From positions 215,849 to 279,848 of the forward strand of contig NZ_FOYL01000006.1 in assembly GCF_900115955.1 (NCBI RefSeq): a stretch of 64,000 bases of DNA. The letters run 5' to 3'. Position 1 is the first letter of the stretch, and every line of letters begins with the position of its first letter. The position numbers were made by a program, and so were the translations under genes. Source of the stretch: Lentzea waywayandensis (GTDB lineage Bacteria; Actinomycetota; Actinomycetes; Mycobacteriales; Pseudonocardiaceae). The notes under the pieces are model-generated. The model was not told where the DNA came from and did no database searches. It saw nothing but the letters and a program-made list of their open reading frames with translations. Positions 42,369 to 50,945 of the stretch are shown piece by piece.

Positions 42369-42820
42369 CCGGCGCGCACGGTCTGCACCGTCGTCCCGAC
42401 CGCGAGCAGCACGACCAGCACGGACACCACGACTGAGATCACCCGCCACGTCTTCGTGGTGGGTGCCTCCGCCTGCCGTTCGCGGTCCGCGAGCCGGCCC
42501 GCGACCAGCAGCGCGATCACCACGACACCGAACCCGAGCGCGATGGGCAGCAGCATGGTGCCGAGGTCGGCGTGCGTCTGGATGGCCGGGTTCTGCACGC
42601 CGTTCTTGGCGAGCGCGGCCTGGAAGTCCTCGCCGGCCTGCTTGGCCATCGGAACCGCCGCGACACCGGCCAGCGTGACCCCGAGAACGGGCCACGCGTA
42701 CCGGCGCCGCCAGGCCGGGACCAGCGCGATCGCGACCGAACTGAGCGCCGCGAGAGGCAACAGCACGACCACCGCGTGCACCAGCAACGGGTGAAGCGGA
42801 ATACCGTCGATCGTCAGCAT
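42326..42820 (-). CDS. DUF2231 family membrane protein
   Basis: 164 residues with four membrane helices. It starts MLTIDGIPLHPLLVHAVVVL, the DUF2231 signature. The function is unknown; relatives often occur with heme or redox proteins. It overlaps the osmC-like gene tail to tail by 43 bp. Confidence 0.85.
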   Translation of the reverse strand: MLTIDGIPLHPLLVHAVVVLLPLAALSSVAIALVPAWRRRYAWPVLGVTLAGVAAVPMAKQAGEDFQAALAKNGVQNPAIQTHADLGTMLLPIALGFGVVVIALLVAGRLADRERQAEAPTTKTWRVISVVVSVLVVLLAVGTTVQTVRAGHSGSGAVWRGTGS

Positions 42821-42856
42821 GTCTCTCCCTACGCCATGGCGCTCCGCAGGGTTCAT

Positions 42857-42869
42857 TAGGGTAGGCGCC
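42857..42869 (+). promoter_or_regulatory. Leaderless -10 box of rph
   Basis: TAGGGT with 7 nt to the GTG at 42870. Confidence 0.6.
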
Positions 42870-43634
42870 GTGGTGCGAACCGACGGCCGAAACGACGACG
42901 TGTTGCGTGACATCCGGATCACGCGTGGATATCAGACCTGGCCCGCGGGCTCGGTCCTGATCGAGTTCGGGAACACCCGCGTGCTGTGCGCCGCGAGTGT
43001 CACCGAAGGTGTCCCCCGGTGGCGCCAGGGCTCCGGCCTCGGCTGGGTGACCGCCGAGTACGCGATGCTCCCCTCGGCCACGCACAGCCGCAGCGACCGC
43101 GAGTCCGTGAAGGGCCGCATCGGCGGCCGAACGCACGAGATCTCGCGCCTGATCGGCCGCTCCCTGCGGGCCTGCATCGACCTCGCCGCCCTCGGCGAGA
43201 ACACCATCGTCATCGACTGCGACGTAATCCAGGCCGACGGCGGCACCCGTACCGCCGCGATCACCGGCGCCTACGTCGCGCTGGCCGACGCGGTGACGTA
43301 CCTGGGCGCGGCCGGCCGCCTGGCCGACCCGTCACCTCTGTCGTGCGCGGTGTCCGCCATCTCCGTGGGTGTCGTGGACGGCCGGGTCCGCTTGGACCTG
43401 CCGTACGAGGAGGACTCGCGCGCGGAGGTCGACATGAACGTCGTCGCCACCGACGCGGGCACCCTGATCGAGGTCCAGGGCACCGGCGAGGGCGCGACGT
43501 TCGCCCGCTCCACTTTGGACCGCATGCTCGACATCGCCCTCCAGGGCTGCGCCGAGCTCAACCGCCTCCAGGCCGCCGCCCTGGCCCAGCCCTACCCCGG
43601 CATCCTGCCGGAGCCCAAGGCGAGCAAGCGATGA
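42870..43634 (+). CDS. rph: Ribonuclease PH
   Basis: 254 residues. Phosphorolytic RNase PH hallmarks: RNDDVLRDIRITRGYQ, GWVTAEYAMLPSATHSR, IGRSLRACIDL and DCDVIQADGGTRTAAI. It trims tRNA 3' ends. Start chosen by the TAGGGT box. It overlaps rdgB (ATGA). Confidence 0.96.
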   Translation: MVRTDGRNDDVLRDIRITRGYQTWPAGSVLIEFGNTRVLCAASVTEGVPRWRQGSGLGWVTAEYAMLPSATHSRSDRESVKGRIGGRTHEISRLIGRSLRACIDLAALGENTIVIDCDVIQADGGTRTAAITGAYVALADAVTYLGAAGRLADPSPLSCAVSAISVGVVDGRVRLDLPYEEDSRAEVDMNVVATDAGTLIEVQGTGEGATFARSTLDRMLDIALQGCAELNRLQAAALAQPYPGILPEPKASKR

Positions 43635-44230
43635 AGCTCTTGCTGGCTTCCCGCAACGCGAAGAAGCTCCGCGAACTCCAGCGCATCGTCGTCTCGGAGT
43701 CGCTCGACGGCATCGAGGTGCTGTCGCTGTCGGACGTGCCTTCGTTCCCGGAGGCTCCCGAGACCGCGCCGGACTTCGAGGGCAACGCGCTGGCCAAGGC
43801 CCGTGACGCCGCTTTGGCCACCGGTCTTGTGTCCGTGGCGGACGACTCCGGGCTCGCCGTGGATGAGTTGAACGGCATGCCTGGCGTGTTGTCTGCTCGC
43901 TGGTCTGGGCGTCATGGGGATGACGCCGCCAACCTGGACCTGCTGCTGGGTCAGCTCGGCGACGTGCCGGACGAGCGCCGTGGTGCGGCGTTCGTGTCGG
44001 TGGTGGCTCTTGTTGTGCCTGGCGGTGAAGAGGTTGTCGTTCGTGGGGAGTGGCGTGGCACGTTGCTGCGGGCTCGTCGCGGTACCAACGGGTTCGGGTA
44101 CGACCCGATCTTCGTGCCTGAGGGGTATGAGGTCACCTCGGCCGAGATGACGGCGGAGGAGAAGGACGCGGAGTCCCACCGGGGCCGCGCCCTCAAGCTC
44201 CTGGTCCCGTACCTGCGCAAGCTCGGCTAG
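43631..44230 (+). CDS. rdgB: XTP/dITP diphosphatase (HAM1/RdgB)
   Basis: 199 residues. Family motifs: LLASRNAKKLRE, PDFEGNALAKA, VADDSGLAVDELNGMPGV and GFGYDPIFVP. It removes non-canonical purine triphosphates. Coupled to rph as in Rv1340-Rv1341; its stop overlaps the convergent NACHT stop. Confidence 0.96.
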   Translation: MKLLLASRNAKKLRELQRIVVSESLDGIEVLSLSDVPSFPEAPETAPDFEGNALAKARDAALATGLVSVADDSGLAVDELNGMPGVLSARWSGRHGDDAANLDLLLGQLGDVPDERRGAAFVSVVALVVPGGEEVVVRGEWRGTLLRARRGTNGFGYDPIFVPEGYEVTSAEMTAEEKDAESHRGRALKLLVPYLRKLG

Positions 44231-47094
44231 TAGGTCCAGCTGATCTTCACGTCGGGGCCGAGTTCCTCGACCCCGACGTAGGACTGCTGGCGTTGCAGCT
44301 GCAGCTTCAGCGAAAGATCGCGCAACGGCCGGACGTCGATCTGATCGTCACCGCCGAGTACGAGTCTCTTCAGCTCCGGCAGCTCCGCGAAGATCTCCAG
44401 CTCGCGCCAGCTGCGCGTGTGGACCTCCTGCAGTCCCGTCACGTCGGTGAGCGGACTCAGGTCACAACCGGGAGCCACCTCGCTGAGGTGCAGCACCACC
44501 ACGGACTTGCCTCGCAGGAACTCGATGTCGTGCCAGGGTTCCATCTGGTTCAGCCCGAGGGTGAACAGCTCCTGCGGAAACGCGATGTTCGTGTAGCGCC
44601 GAGCACCGGACAGGTAGATCATCCGCGGTGCGGTCGCCGCGAGTTCGCTGAGGTCGATCTCCCCTCTCGTCCACGAGTAGAGGAACCTCAGCGGAGGTAG
44701 TTCCGCGATGCCGCGGAGGTCCGGCTGGGCCTCGTCGCGCGACAACCAGACGTCCACGCCCGTCAGGTTCCGGAGCCGGAACAGGTGAGGGAAGAGACGG
44801 ACCGAGTCGACCTTGGCGATTCCGTCGTCGAGCGGTGCATCAGCGAGGACCTCTTCTGCGTACCGCTGGAGGTCGAAGCTGGGCCAGGCCTCCATCAGCG
44901 CTTCCTGCACGAGTTCCCGCGGATCGTGCGCGTATCCGGTGAGCTTGGCCATCGCTTCCGGTGACCCGACCAGCGCGGCACTGCGCACCGTCGCGGCGGC
45001 CACCGCCTCGGAGAGTTCGTCGAGCGAGGCCGGAAGGTAGCGGAGCACGCGGTGGCCGATCGTCGCCAGCGACATGGTCTCTCTGGCACTGCGCGGCGGG
45101 ACCAGTCGATCCCGGATGATCGCGTCGATCCGGTCGCACACGCCGGCATCGACGTCCCGCACGGTTTCCAGGCACGCCGCGGCGAGCAGCCGGAGCCTGC
45201 GGGCGTTGCGCGGTTCGCGGTCGGCCCTGGCGAGCACGTCGGTCAGCAGTTCCGTCACCTGGGTGCGCTGACCGTGTCCGCAGGCGAGCACGATGGTCTG
45301 CGTCCAGGAGTCCTGATGGGCGTGGGCGACCAGGGTCTCGACCTGGCCGTCCTGCATCGCCTCTTCTCCCGCCAGGTACTCCTGGAAGGTCCGGTGCACG
45401 AAGTCGACCCGGCCGGGGACGGGTTCGCGGATGACGCCGCTGCGTTCCAGCAGGTGCGCGACGATCACGCCGGGGTCCTCGTCGACGTTGGGCATCGAGC
45501 GGACCTTGCGCGTCACGTGTTCGCGCATCTTGTCCGTCGGCAGTTGTGACAGTCCGCCCAGGGTCAGCCGCCACGCCAGGTCCCGCAGCAGCACGGTCTT
45601 GTCCGAGGTGGTCAGGATGCGGGCGATCCCGCGTTCCGCGTCGCGCAGGTCCAGCAGCATCGTGAGAGCTGCTGCGTACAGCTCCATGCGGCTGTGCGGG
45701 AGTTCCGAGACCCTGCCGAGGTTCAGCGCGCACAACATCGCGCACAGCAGCGGTGAGGAAGCCAGGCCCTGCAGGTGTTGCCGGCTTTCGAGCTGGACGA
45801 CGAGCCGCCGGTGCGCCTCCTCAGGTGCCCCGGCTGCCTCGTGCCATCGCTGGAGGAACGCCTTCACATCGCTGGGGCTCATCTGCTCCAGCTCGACGGA
45901 GGAGAAGTTCAGCTCCGCCAACCACTTCTCGTCCGTGGCGGCCGGGCGCGCCGTCACCACGACCTGGGCGGAGGGAAAGGCCTGCAGCAGTTCGCGCAAC
46001 CACTCCCGAACCTTCTGCCGCTTGTCCGGCCGGACCTCGTCGACGCCATCCACGAGCAGAAGTCCTTTGCCTGACTGCAGAACGCGGTGGACCCAGCCGG
46101 TCGGCATGATGCCCGTGAGCCATCCCGTGACGAACTCCTCCGGCCTGGTGGGCAGGGGATCGTCGGCGTACGCGCGCAGGCGGATCGGAAACGGCACCAG
46201 CCCGTTCCAGTCCTGCAGGTGGCCGGTGAACCCGCTGCGGGCGGCCGTGACTGCGAGCCAGTCCAGCAGCGTCGTCTTGCCGGATCCGGCTTCGCCGCGC
46301 ACATAGGTCCGGTCGACGAGTGCCGACTCGACGCGCACTCCTGAATGCACGCGCTGGTCGGGTTCGCTGAACCAGGTGCCCTGCTGCCGTTTTCTGCCCG
46401 ACACGGTGAGGCTCAGGTAGGCGACGCTCAGCGCGAGGCGTGGGCGGTCCTTCATGGACAGGCCGAGGAGTTCCAGATGGTCCAGGTTCGCGCCGATGTA
46501 GCGCAGGTACTCGTCTCGGAACTCGTCGTCGTTGTCCGTGCCATGCGGTGCGTAGAGCGAGGTGCGCGGGAGGCGGGCCAGGACCTCGTCCAGCAGCGCC
46601 GTCTGGACCGTGGCGCGTGAGAGCACCTCGGCCAGGGCACGCGGTTGGAACGACGGCAGGTGCCTGATGACCTGTACGAGGTAGCGGCAGGACTGGTCAA
46701 GGGCGATGTCGTAGAACCGGCCGAGGTCTTGGCGCGGCAGTTCGCGGCGGATGCGCTGGGCCAGGACCTCGGGGTCTGCGTCGTCGGCCAGGAGAGCCTC
46801 ATCGGAGAGATCGATGGACTGCAGGGCTACCTCGACGGCGGCGAGTGAGGGCTCGATCTCGTCTTCGGGGCAGCGTTGCAGGACCGGTTCGAGTTGCTCT
46901 GCGATGGTGTTGCTGATGCTTTGCACCAGGTTGTCGAGCTTGGCTCGTTGGATGGGCTTCGCCAGCTCTGCTGCCGCCAGGTCAGTCAGGGAGGAGGTTC
47001 GGGCCTTCTCCTTGTTGCGGCCCGTCAGCCACGACTTGGCGGCCTGGGTCGCGATGGTCTGGCCGAGTCTGGCGGCAGCGATTTCTAAGCCCAC
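44227..47094 (-). CDS. NACHT-domain STAND ATPase (possible antiphage protein)
   Basis: 955 residues. A helical N-terminal domain of about 240 residues opens with LGQTIATQAAKSWLTGR. It is followed by NACHT Walker A GEAGSGKTTLLDWL (about 270), Walker B LLLVDGVDEV (about 351), a TARP sensor segment and a winged-helix/HEAT-like middle. The C-terminus of about 200 residues has LRR-like Leu spacing (LSPLTDVTGLQEVH). The architecture fits bacterial NACHT (bNACHT) defence proteins, whose C-terminus senses phage. TAATCT 7 nt before the GTG supports the start. No other defence gene is adjacent. Confidence 0.82.
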   Translation of the reverse strand: MGLEIAAARLGQTIATQAAKSWLTGRNKEKARTSSLTDLAAAELAKPIQRAKLDNLVQSISNTIAEQLEPVLQRCPEDEIEPSLAAVEVALQSIDLSDEALLADDADPEVLAQRIRRELPRQDLGRFYDIALDQSCRYLVQVIRHLPSFQPRALAEVLSRATVQTALLDEVLARLPRTSLYAPHGTDNDDEFRDEYLRYIGANLDHLELLGLSMKDRPRLALSVAYLSLTVSGRKRQQGTWFSEPDQRVHSGVRVESALVDRTYVRGEAGSGKTTLLDWLAVTAARSGFTGHLQDWNGLVPFPIRLRAYADDPLPTRPEEFVTGWLTGIMPTGWVHRVLQSGKGLLLVDGVDEVRPDKRQKVREWLRELLQAFPSAQVVVTARPAATDEKWLAELNFSSVELEQMSPSDVKAFLQRWHEAAGAPEEAHRRLVVQLESRQHLQGLASSPLLCAMLCALNLGRVSELPHSRMELYAAALTMLLDLRDAERGIARILTTSDKTVLLRDLAWRLTLGGLSQLPTDKMREHVTRKVRSMPNVDEDPGVIVAHLLERSGVIREPVPGRVDFVHRTFQEYLAGEEAMQDGQVETLVAHAHQDSWTQTIVLACGHGQRTQVTELLTDVLARADREPRNARRLRLLAAACLETVRDVDAGVCDRIDAIIRDRLVPPRSARETMSLATIGHRVLRYLPASLDELSEAVAAATVRSAALVGSPEAMAKLTGYAHDPRELVQEALMEAWPSFDLQRYAEEVLADAPLDDGIAKVDSVRLFPHLFRLRNLTGVDVWLSRDEAQPDLRGIAELPPLRFLYSWTRGEIDLSELAATAPRMIYLSGARRYTNIAFPQELFTLGLNQMEPWHDIEFLRGKSVVVLHLSEVAPGCDLSPLTDVTGLQEVHTRSWRELEIFAELPELKRLVLGGDDQIDVRPLRDLSLKLQLQRQQSYVGVEELGPDVKISWTY

Positions 47095-47104
47095 CCAAAC
47101 GAGA

Positions 47105-47443
47105 TTAGACGGCCGCCTGGGCGTGGGAGGCCACCGACACGACGCACACGCCCGCGGCGATCAATGCCATGCCGGCGAGCATGGCCAGGTTCAAAGGGTC
47201 CGCGAACAGGACTCGGCTCGTGATGGCTACCAGGGCTATGCCTGCGCCTGCCCAGATGGCATAGGTGATGGCGACGGGCACGCCCATTCTGATCACTAGC
47301 GATTCGAGGTAGAGGGCCGTCAGGAAGCCGGTTGCCAGGCCGGCCACCGGCCAGGGTTTTGTGAAGCCGTCGGAGTATTTGAGGCAGAGGGTCGCGAAAA
47401 CCTCCGCGCCTACGGCGAGGGCCAGCAGGATCCACTTGAGCAT
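47105..47443 (-). CDS. SMR family small multidrug/guanidinium exporter
   Basis: 112 residues with four membrane helices and the essential Glu14 in GAEVFATLCLKYSDGF. The QacE/EmrE/Gdx type cannot be separated by eye. It has no partner subunit, so it likely works as a homodimer. Confidence 0.88.
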   Translation of the reverse strand: MLKWILLALAVGAEVFATLCLKYSDGFTKPWPVAGLATGFLTALYLESLVIRMGVPVAITYAIWAGAGIALVAITSRVLFADPLNLAMLAGMALIAAGVCVVSVASHAQAAV

Positions 47444-47678
47444 TGAATTTTCCCAGCACGAAATGCACGCAGCGCTAGGCGTGCGTGTTGAAGAGAACGG
47501 GTGACGGTAGGCGAAAAAGCCTGGTCAGCCGCCGCGCGTGGGGAAGTGGACTCGCAAGATGAAATCAGACGGGATGTCGGGGCCGTTAGGTGCCGTCAAA
47601 CGACACACGGTGTATCACCCTCACCGGAACAGGGGCGGCTTTGTTGCGCGCCCTCGGGCCCAACATACCTGAAAAAAG
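47444..47678. other. Intergenic region upstream of the SMR gene
   Basis: No coding region supported. I searched for guanidine riboswitch signatures, since SMR exporters often have one, and saw none. The right end leads into the bcp terminator. Confidence 0.5.
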
Positions 47679-47709
47679 GGCCGCCGTCGCAACCAAAGCG
47701 ACGGCGGCC
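47679..47709 (-). terminator. Intrinsic terminator of bcp
   Basis: Perfect 12-bp arms GGCCGCCGTCGC with a 7-nt loop; on the minus strand it is followed by CTTTTTT, a true U-tract, which is rare in this genome. Confidence 0.92.
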
Positions 47710-47725
47710 TCATCGTGGTGAAAGG

Positions 47726-48193
47726 TCAGGCGGGGAGTTCGCGCAGGAGCTTGGCCACGTGGCCGGTGGCGCGGACGTTGTACATGGCCTTGACGATCTT
47801 GCCGTCGGGGCCGACGAGGAACGTCGAGCGGATCACGCCCTGGACGGTTTTGCCGTAGTTCTGCTTTTCGCCGAAGGCGCCCCATTCGGTGAGGACCTTC
47901 TTGTCCGGGTCGCCTAGCAGCGGGAAGGTCAGGCCTTCGGCGTCGCGGAACTTCGCGAGCTTCTCCTGCTTGTCCGGCGAGATGCCGACGACCTCGTAGC
48001 CGGAGTCGGCGAGGACTCCGAGGTTGTCGCGGAAGTCGCAGGCCTGCTTGGTGCAGCCCGGCGTGCTCGCGGCCGGGTAGAAGTACACGACCACGGACTT
48101 GCCGAGGTAGTCGGACAGGGACACCGGCTTGCCCTCGCTGTCGGGCAGCGTGAACGCGGGCGCCGTGTCACCAGGTTCGAGACGACTGGTCAT
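47726..48193 (-). CDS. bcp: Thiol peroxidase BCP (peroxiredoxin)
   Basis: 155 residues. The peroxidatic Cys is in STPGCTKQAC, with the resolving Cys five residues later (atypical 2-Cys BCP). It reduces hydroperoxides with thioredoxin. A TAGGCT box 6 nt before the ATG gives a leaderless start. Confidence 0.95.
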   Translation of the reverse strand: MTSRLEPGDTAPAFTLPDSEGKPVSLSDYLGKSVVVYFYPAASTPGCTKQACDFRDNLGVLADSGYEVVGISPDKQEKLAKFRDAEGLTFPLLGDPDKKVLTEWGAFGEKQNYGKTVQGVIRSTFLVGPDGKIVKAMYNVRATGHVAKLLRELPA

Positions 48194-48214
48194 GCCCTGA
48201 GCCTATTCGGGGGC

Positions 48215-48742
48215 CTACGCCTGGCCCTCGAAGACGGTGGGCGCGTCCTGGCCCTGTCCGCCCGGCTGGATCGTCAGCTCCATCCGCACGGCCGACTCCG
48301 GTACCGCGAACGCCAGCTGGAGCTGCGTGTCACGGCCTGGCTGGAGCTCGGCGACGGCGGCGGCGAGGCCGTTGAGGCCCTGTACGGAGTCGACGAGCTC
48401 GGCGGCGGGCTGGCCGTCAGCCAGTGCGCGTACGGCCAGCTGAGAGGAGCGGTAGGGCGACTTGGAGCCGTTGTAGACGGTGATCGTGAAGACCGCCGTG
48501 CGCTTGGCCGGGGGGATCGCCGTCGCGGACGGCGCGAGAGAGCGGGGAGCGGACACGACGACGGACAGACCGGAGGCCCACACGCGTTGTGTGCCGAACG
48601 CGGCGGCACCGGACGCGCTGGGCGTCTCGGCTCGCTGCTCGACTGTCAGGTTCTCGTTGGGAGTGACGGCGACACTGGGGCCCGCACATCCCGCCACGGC
48701 CAGCAACAGGCACAGGCCCGCGGCCGATTTGGCGAACTTCAC
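48215..48742 (-). CDS. Lipoprotein, DUF4352-like beta-sandwich
   Basis: 175 residues; lipobox LAVAGC-AGPS. The remaining domain has the Ig-like pattern FTITVYNGSKSPYR seen in DUF4352 proteins. Probably surface-exposed on the membrane; function unknown. Confidence 0.78.
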   Translation of the reverse strand: MKFAKSAAGLCLLLAVAGCAGPSVAVTPNENLTVEQRAETPSASGAAAFGTQRVWASGLSVVVSAPRSLAPSATAIPPAKRTAVFTITVYNGSKSPYRSSQLAVRALADGQPAAELVDSVQGLNGLAAAVAELQPGRDTQLQLAFAVPESAVRMELTIQPGGQGQDAPTVFEGQA

Positions 48743-49080
48743 GAACTCCCCTTTCCCACCCCGGCGGTGGGTGTGAGCGACTCACGTCAACTGTGACGGT
48801 GCCGAAGGGGCAGTGAGAACGAAAGTGGCCTGAAGAAGCGGACCTGGTGCCAGGCCGTGGCCGACTCGTGATGGGCGGCGTGGGCGGCGCCACACAGTGC
48901 GCCGGCCCCACGCCGTCCGATGCGACCGAGGTCGCTGGTGATGCTAGGGAGCGCGTCGGGGGGCGTGCGCGCTCATACCGATCATCGCCCACTGTGTGCC
49001 CCGCGCTACAAGCGGAGCCGTTTATCACCCGTTCAGACCAGTGCCAGTCGTACGAAACGTGAAGGTCACGCCTGACCGAC
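48743..49080. other. Gene-free intergenic region
   Basis: 338 bp without a supported gene. It contains a 9-bp inverted pair CACACAGTG (48891) / CACTGTGTG (48990), about 90 bp apart. It must include the promoter of the lipoprotein gene. Confidence 0.5.
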
Positions 49081-50109
49081 TCACGTATGTGCGGCTGAAC
49101 GGCCCAGCGATGGCGTCCGTTCGGCCACCTCGCTGAGGAGTTCGAACGAACGCAGGCGGTCTTCGTGCCCGTGCACGATGGTCGTCACCATGAGCTCGTC
49201 GGCCGCCGTCGACTCCATCAACTCGTCGAGCCCCGAACGGACCGTCGAGGGGGACCCGATGATCTGGCTGGACATGCGGTCCTCGATCACCAGCTCGTCG
49301 ATCTCGGTGTACGGGTAGTCCGCCGCCTCCTGCGGCGTGGCCAGCGGCGCCGGGCTGCCCTGCCGCAGCCGCACGAACGAGAGCGCTCCCGGGCCCGCGA
49401 TGTACCGGGCGTGCTCGTCGGTGTCGGCGACGATCACCGAGGCGCACACCATCGCGTAGGGCTCCTGGAGGACCTCGGACGGACGGAAGTGCCGCCGGTA
49501 CAGCTCGAGCGCCGGCAGCGTGTTCTGCGCGCTGAAGTGGTGGGCGAACGCGAACGGCAGACCGAGCAGACCCGCGGCCTGCGCGCTGTAGCCCGACGAG
49601 CCGAGCAGCCAGATCGGCGGCTTGTTGCCCGCGGCGGGCACGGCGTTGAGGTCCGCGGTGCCCTCGAAGTACTTGATCAGCTCGGTCAGCTCCTGCGGGA
49701 AGTTCTCCGCGGAGAGACCGGCCTCGGTGCGGCGCAGCGCCCGCGCCGTCTTCTGGTCGGTGCCGGGCGCGCGGCCGATGCCGAGGTCGATGCGGCCGGG
49801 GTGCAGCGCCTCGAGCATGCCGAACTGCTCGGCGACCACGAGCGGCGCGTGGTTGGGCAGCATGACGCCGCCGGAACCGACGCGGATCGTCGACGTGGCG
49901 TCCGCGATGTGCCCGATGAGCACGGCCGGTGCGGACGAGGCGATGCCGGGCATGTTGTGGTGCTCGGCGAACCAGTAACGCCGGTAGCCGAGACGTTCGG
50001 CCTGCTGAGCGAGTTCCCGCGAGTTCCGCAGCGCGGTCGTCGCGTCCGACCCCGACGTGATGGGCGCGAGGTCGAGTACGGACAGCGGGATCTCACTCAG
50101 ACGGCTCAT
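49081..50109 (-). CDS. LLM class flavin-dependent oxidoreductase
   Basis: 342 residues of the bacterial luciferase-like TIM barrel (LSVLDLAPITSG opening; YWFAEHHNMPG; GSGGVMLPNHAPLVVAEQFG; LGIGRAPGTD). It uses FMNH2 or F420H2. The substrate cannot be inferred. Confidence 0.9.
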   Translation of the reverse strand: MSRLSEIPLSVLDLAPITSGSDATTALRNSRELAQQAERLGYRRYWFAEHHNMPGIASSAPAVLIGHIADATSTIRVGSGGVMLPNHAPLVVAEQFGMLEALHPGRIDLGIGRAPGTDQKTARALRRTEAGLSAENFPQELTELIKYFEGTADLNAVPAAGNKPPIWLLGSSGYSAQAAGLLGLPFAFAHHFSAQNTLPALELYRRHFRPSEVLQEPYAMVCASVIVADTDEHARYIAGPGALSFVRLRQGSPAPLATPQEAADYPYTEIDELVIEDRMSSQIIGSPSTVRSGLDELMESTAADELMVTTIVHGHEDRLRSFELLSEVAERTPSLGRSAAHT

Positions 50110-50116
50110 GCATCGA

Positions 50117-50851
50117 TCAACACCGATGCTTGGTCACTTCTTCCGTGAGCTGGGTAACTCGTTTCGCCGCCTTTTCGTAGGTGGTGCCCTCGGGGTGCAG
50201 CGTCAGCACCACGACGATGCTGAACAGGCACGTTCCGGACGTGTGCAGGGCCGGCGACTTCGTGTCCAGCTCCCACTGGATGCGCGGGCGCGGCCTGTCG
50301 ACGCACGGCTTCGCCGGGTCGCCGAACCCCGACCAGCCCTGCTTGAACGCGGGCCTCCACGTGGCGGACGGCAGCCCGAACGACTGGTCGAACCCGTCCG
50401 ACGCGCACTTCTCGGCTCGCTGCAGGTGCCCCATGATCGTCCGCCGCACCTTCGGCTTCGCGTCTTCCAGCAGGTACCGGTAGATCTTCACGACGTCATA
50501 GGCGCTCACGGCCGTGTAACCCCACATGCCGCGCTTCTCCGGCGGCCGCGTGTCCTTGAGCTTCAACCGCTCGGCCGTGCGCACGACCAACTGGTCCCAG
50601 CCGTTCTCCACCCACAGTTCGCTCGCCGCGTTGTCGTCGCTGACGCGCAGCATGGGCTCGATGCGCGGGTCGTCGCCGCGCGTCTCCAGCTGTTCGATCG
50701 CGATCAGGATCTTCACCAGTGAGGCGGATCTGATCGGCTTGTGCACGTCCCGGCCGGTCAACGTGTGCGTGATCCGGTCGTAGACCGCGTAGGAGGCCGT
50801 CGTGGTGGGAACGGGTGCCGCGAGCAACGCCATCGTCAGAAGTAGGTGCAC
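50117..50851 (-). CDS. Serine hydrolase of the beta-lactamase/penicillin-binding fold
   Basis: 244 residues with a short N-terminal hydrophobic segment (secretion signal likely). The SxxK motif S44-L-V-K47 is followed by an SDDN motif (VSDDNAASELW) and a KQGWSG near the usual KTG site. This resembles class-A-like hydrolases of actinomycetes, but the last motif deviates (K-x-G), so beta-lactamase activity is uncertain. The GTG start lacks a ribosome site. Confidence 0.75.
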   Translation of the reverse strand: MHLLLTMALLAAPVPTTTASYAVYDRITHTLTGRDVHKPIRSASLVKILIAIEQLETRGDDPRIEPMLRVSDDNAASELWVENGWDQLVVRTAERLKLKDTRPPEKRGMWGYTAVSAYDVVKIYRYLLEDAKPKVRRTIMGHLQRAEKCASDGFDQSFGLPSATWRPAFKQGWSGFGDPAKPCVDRPRPRIQWELDTKSPALHTSGTCLFSIVVVLTLHPEGTTYEKAAKRVTQLTEEVTKHRC

Positions 50852-50945
50852 GCTGCCGGAAGCTAGCGGCCGCCCGCACCTTTTGCGCGATGTTTTGTAG
50901 CTCACAGGTGAGAAGGACCGGCGACCTCCTTCCGTTGACCGAGAT

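Noticed and set aside
47444..47600. Possible guanidine riboswitch upstream of the SMR gene.
   Set aside because: SMR exporters often have one, but I could not find the ACGR hairpin loops or conserved ykkC core.
48847..49062. Small open frame in the gap before the LLM oxidoreductase.
   Set aside because: No ribosome site, no TANNNT box, low-complexity composition and no recognisable protein feature.
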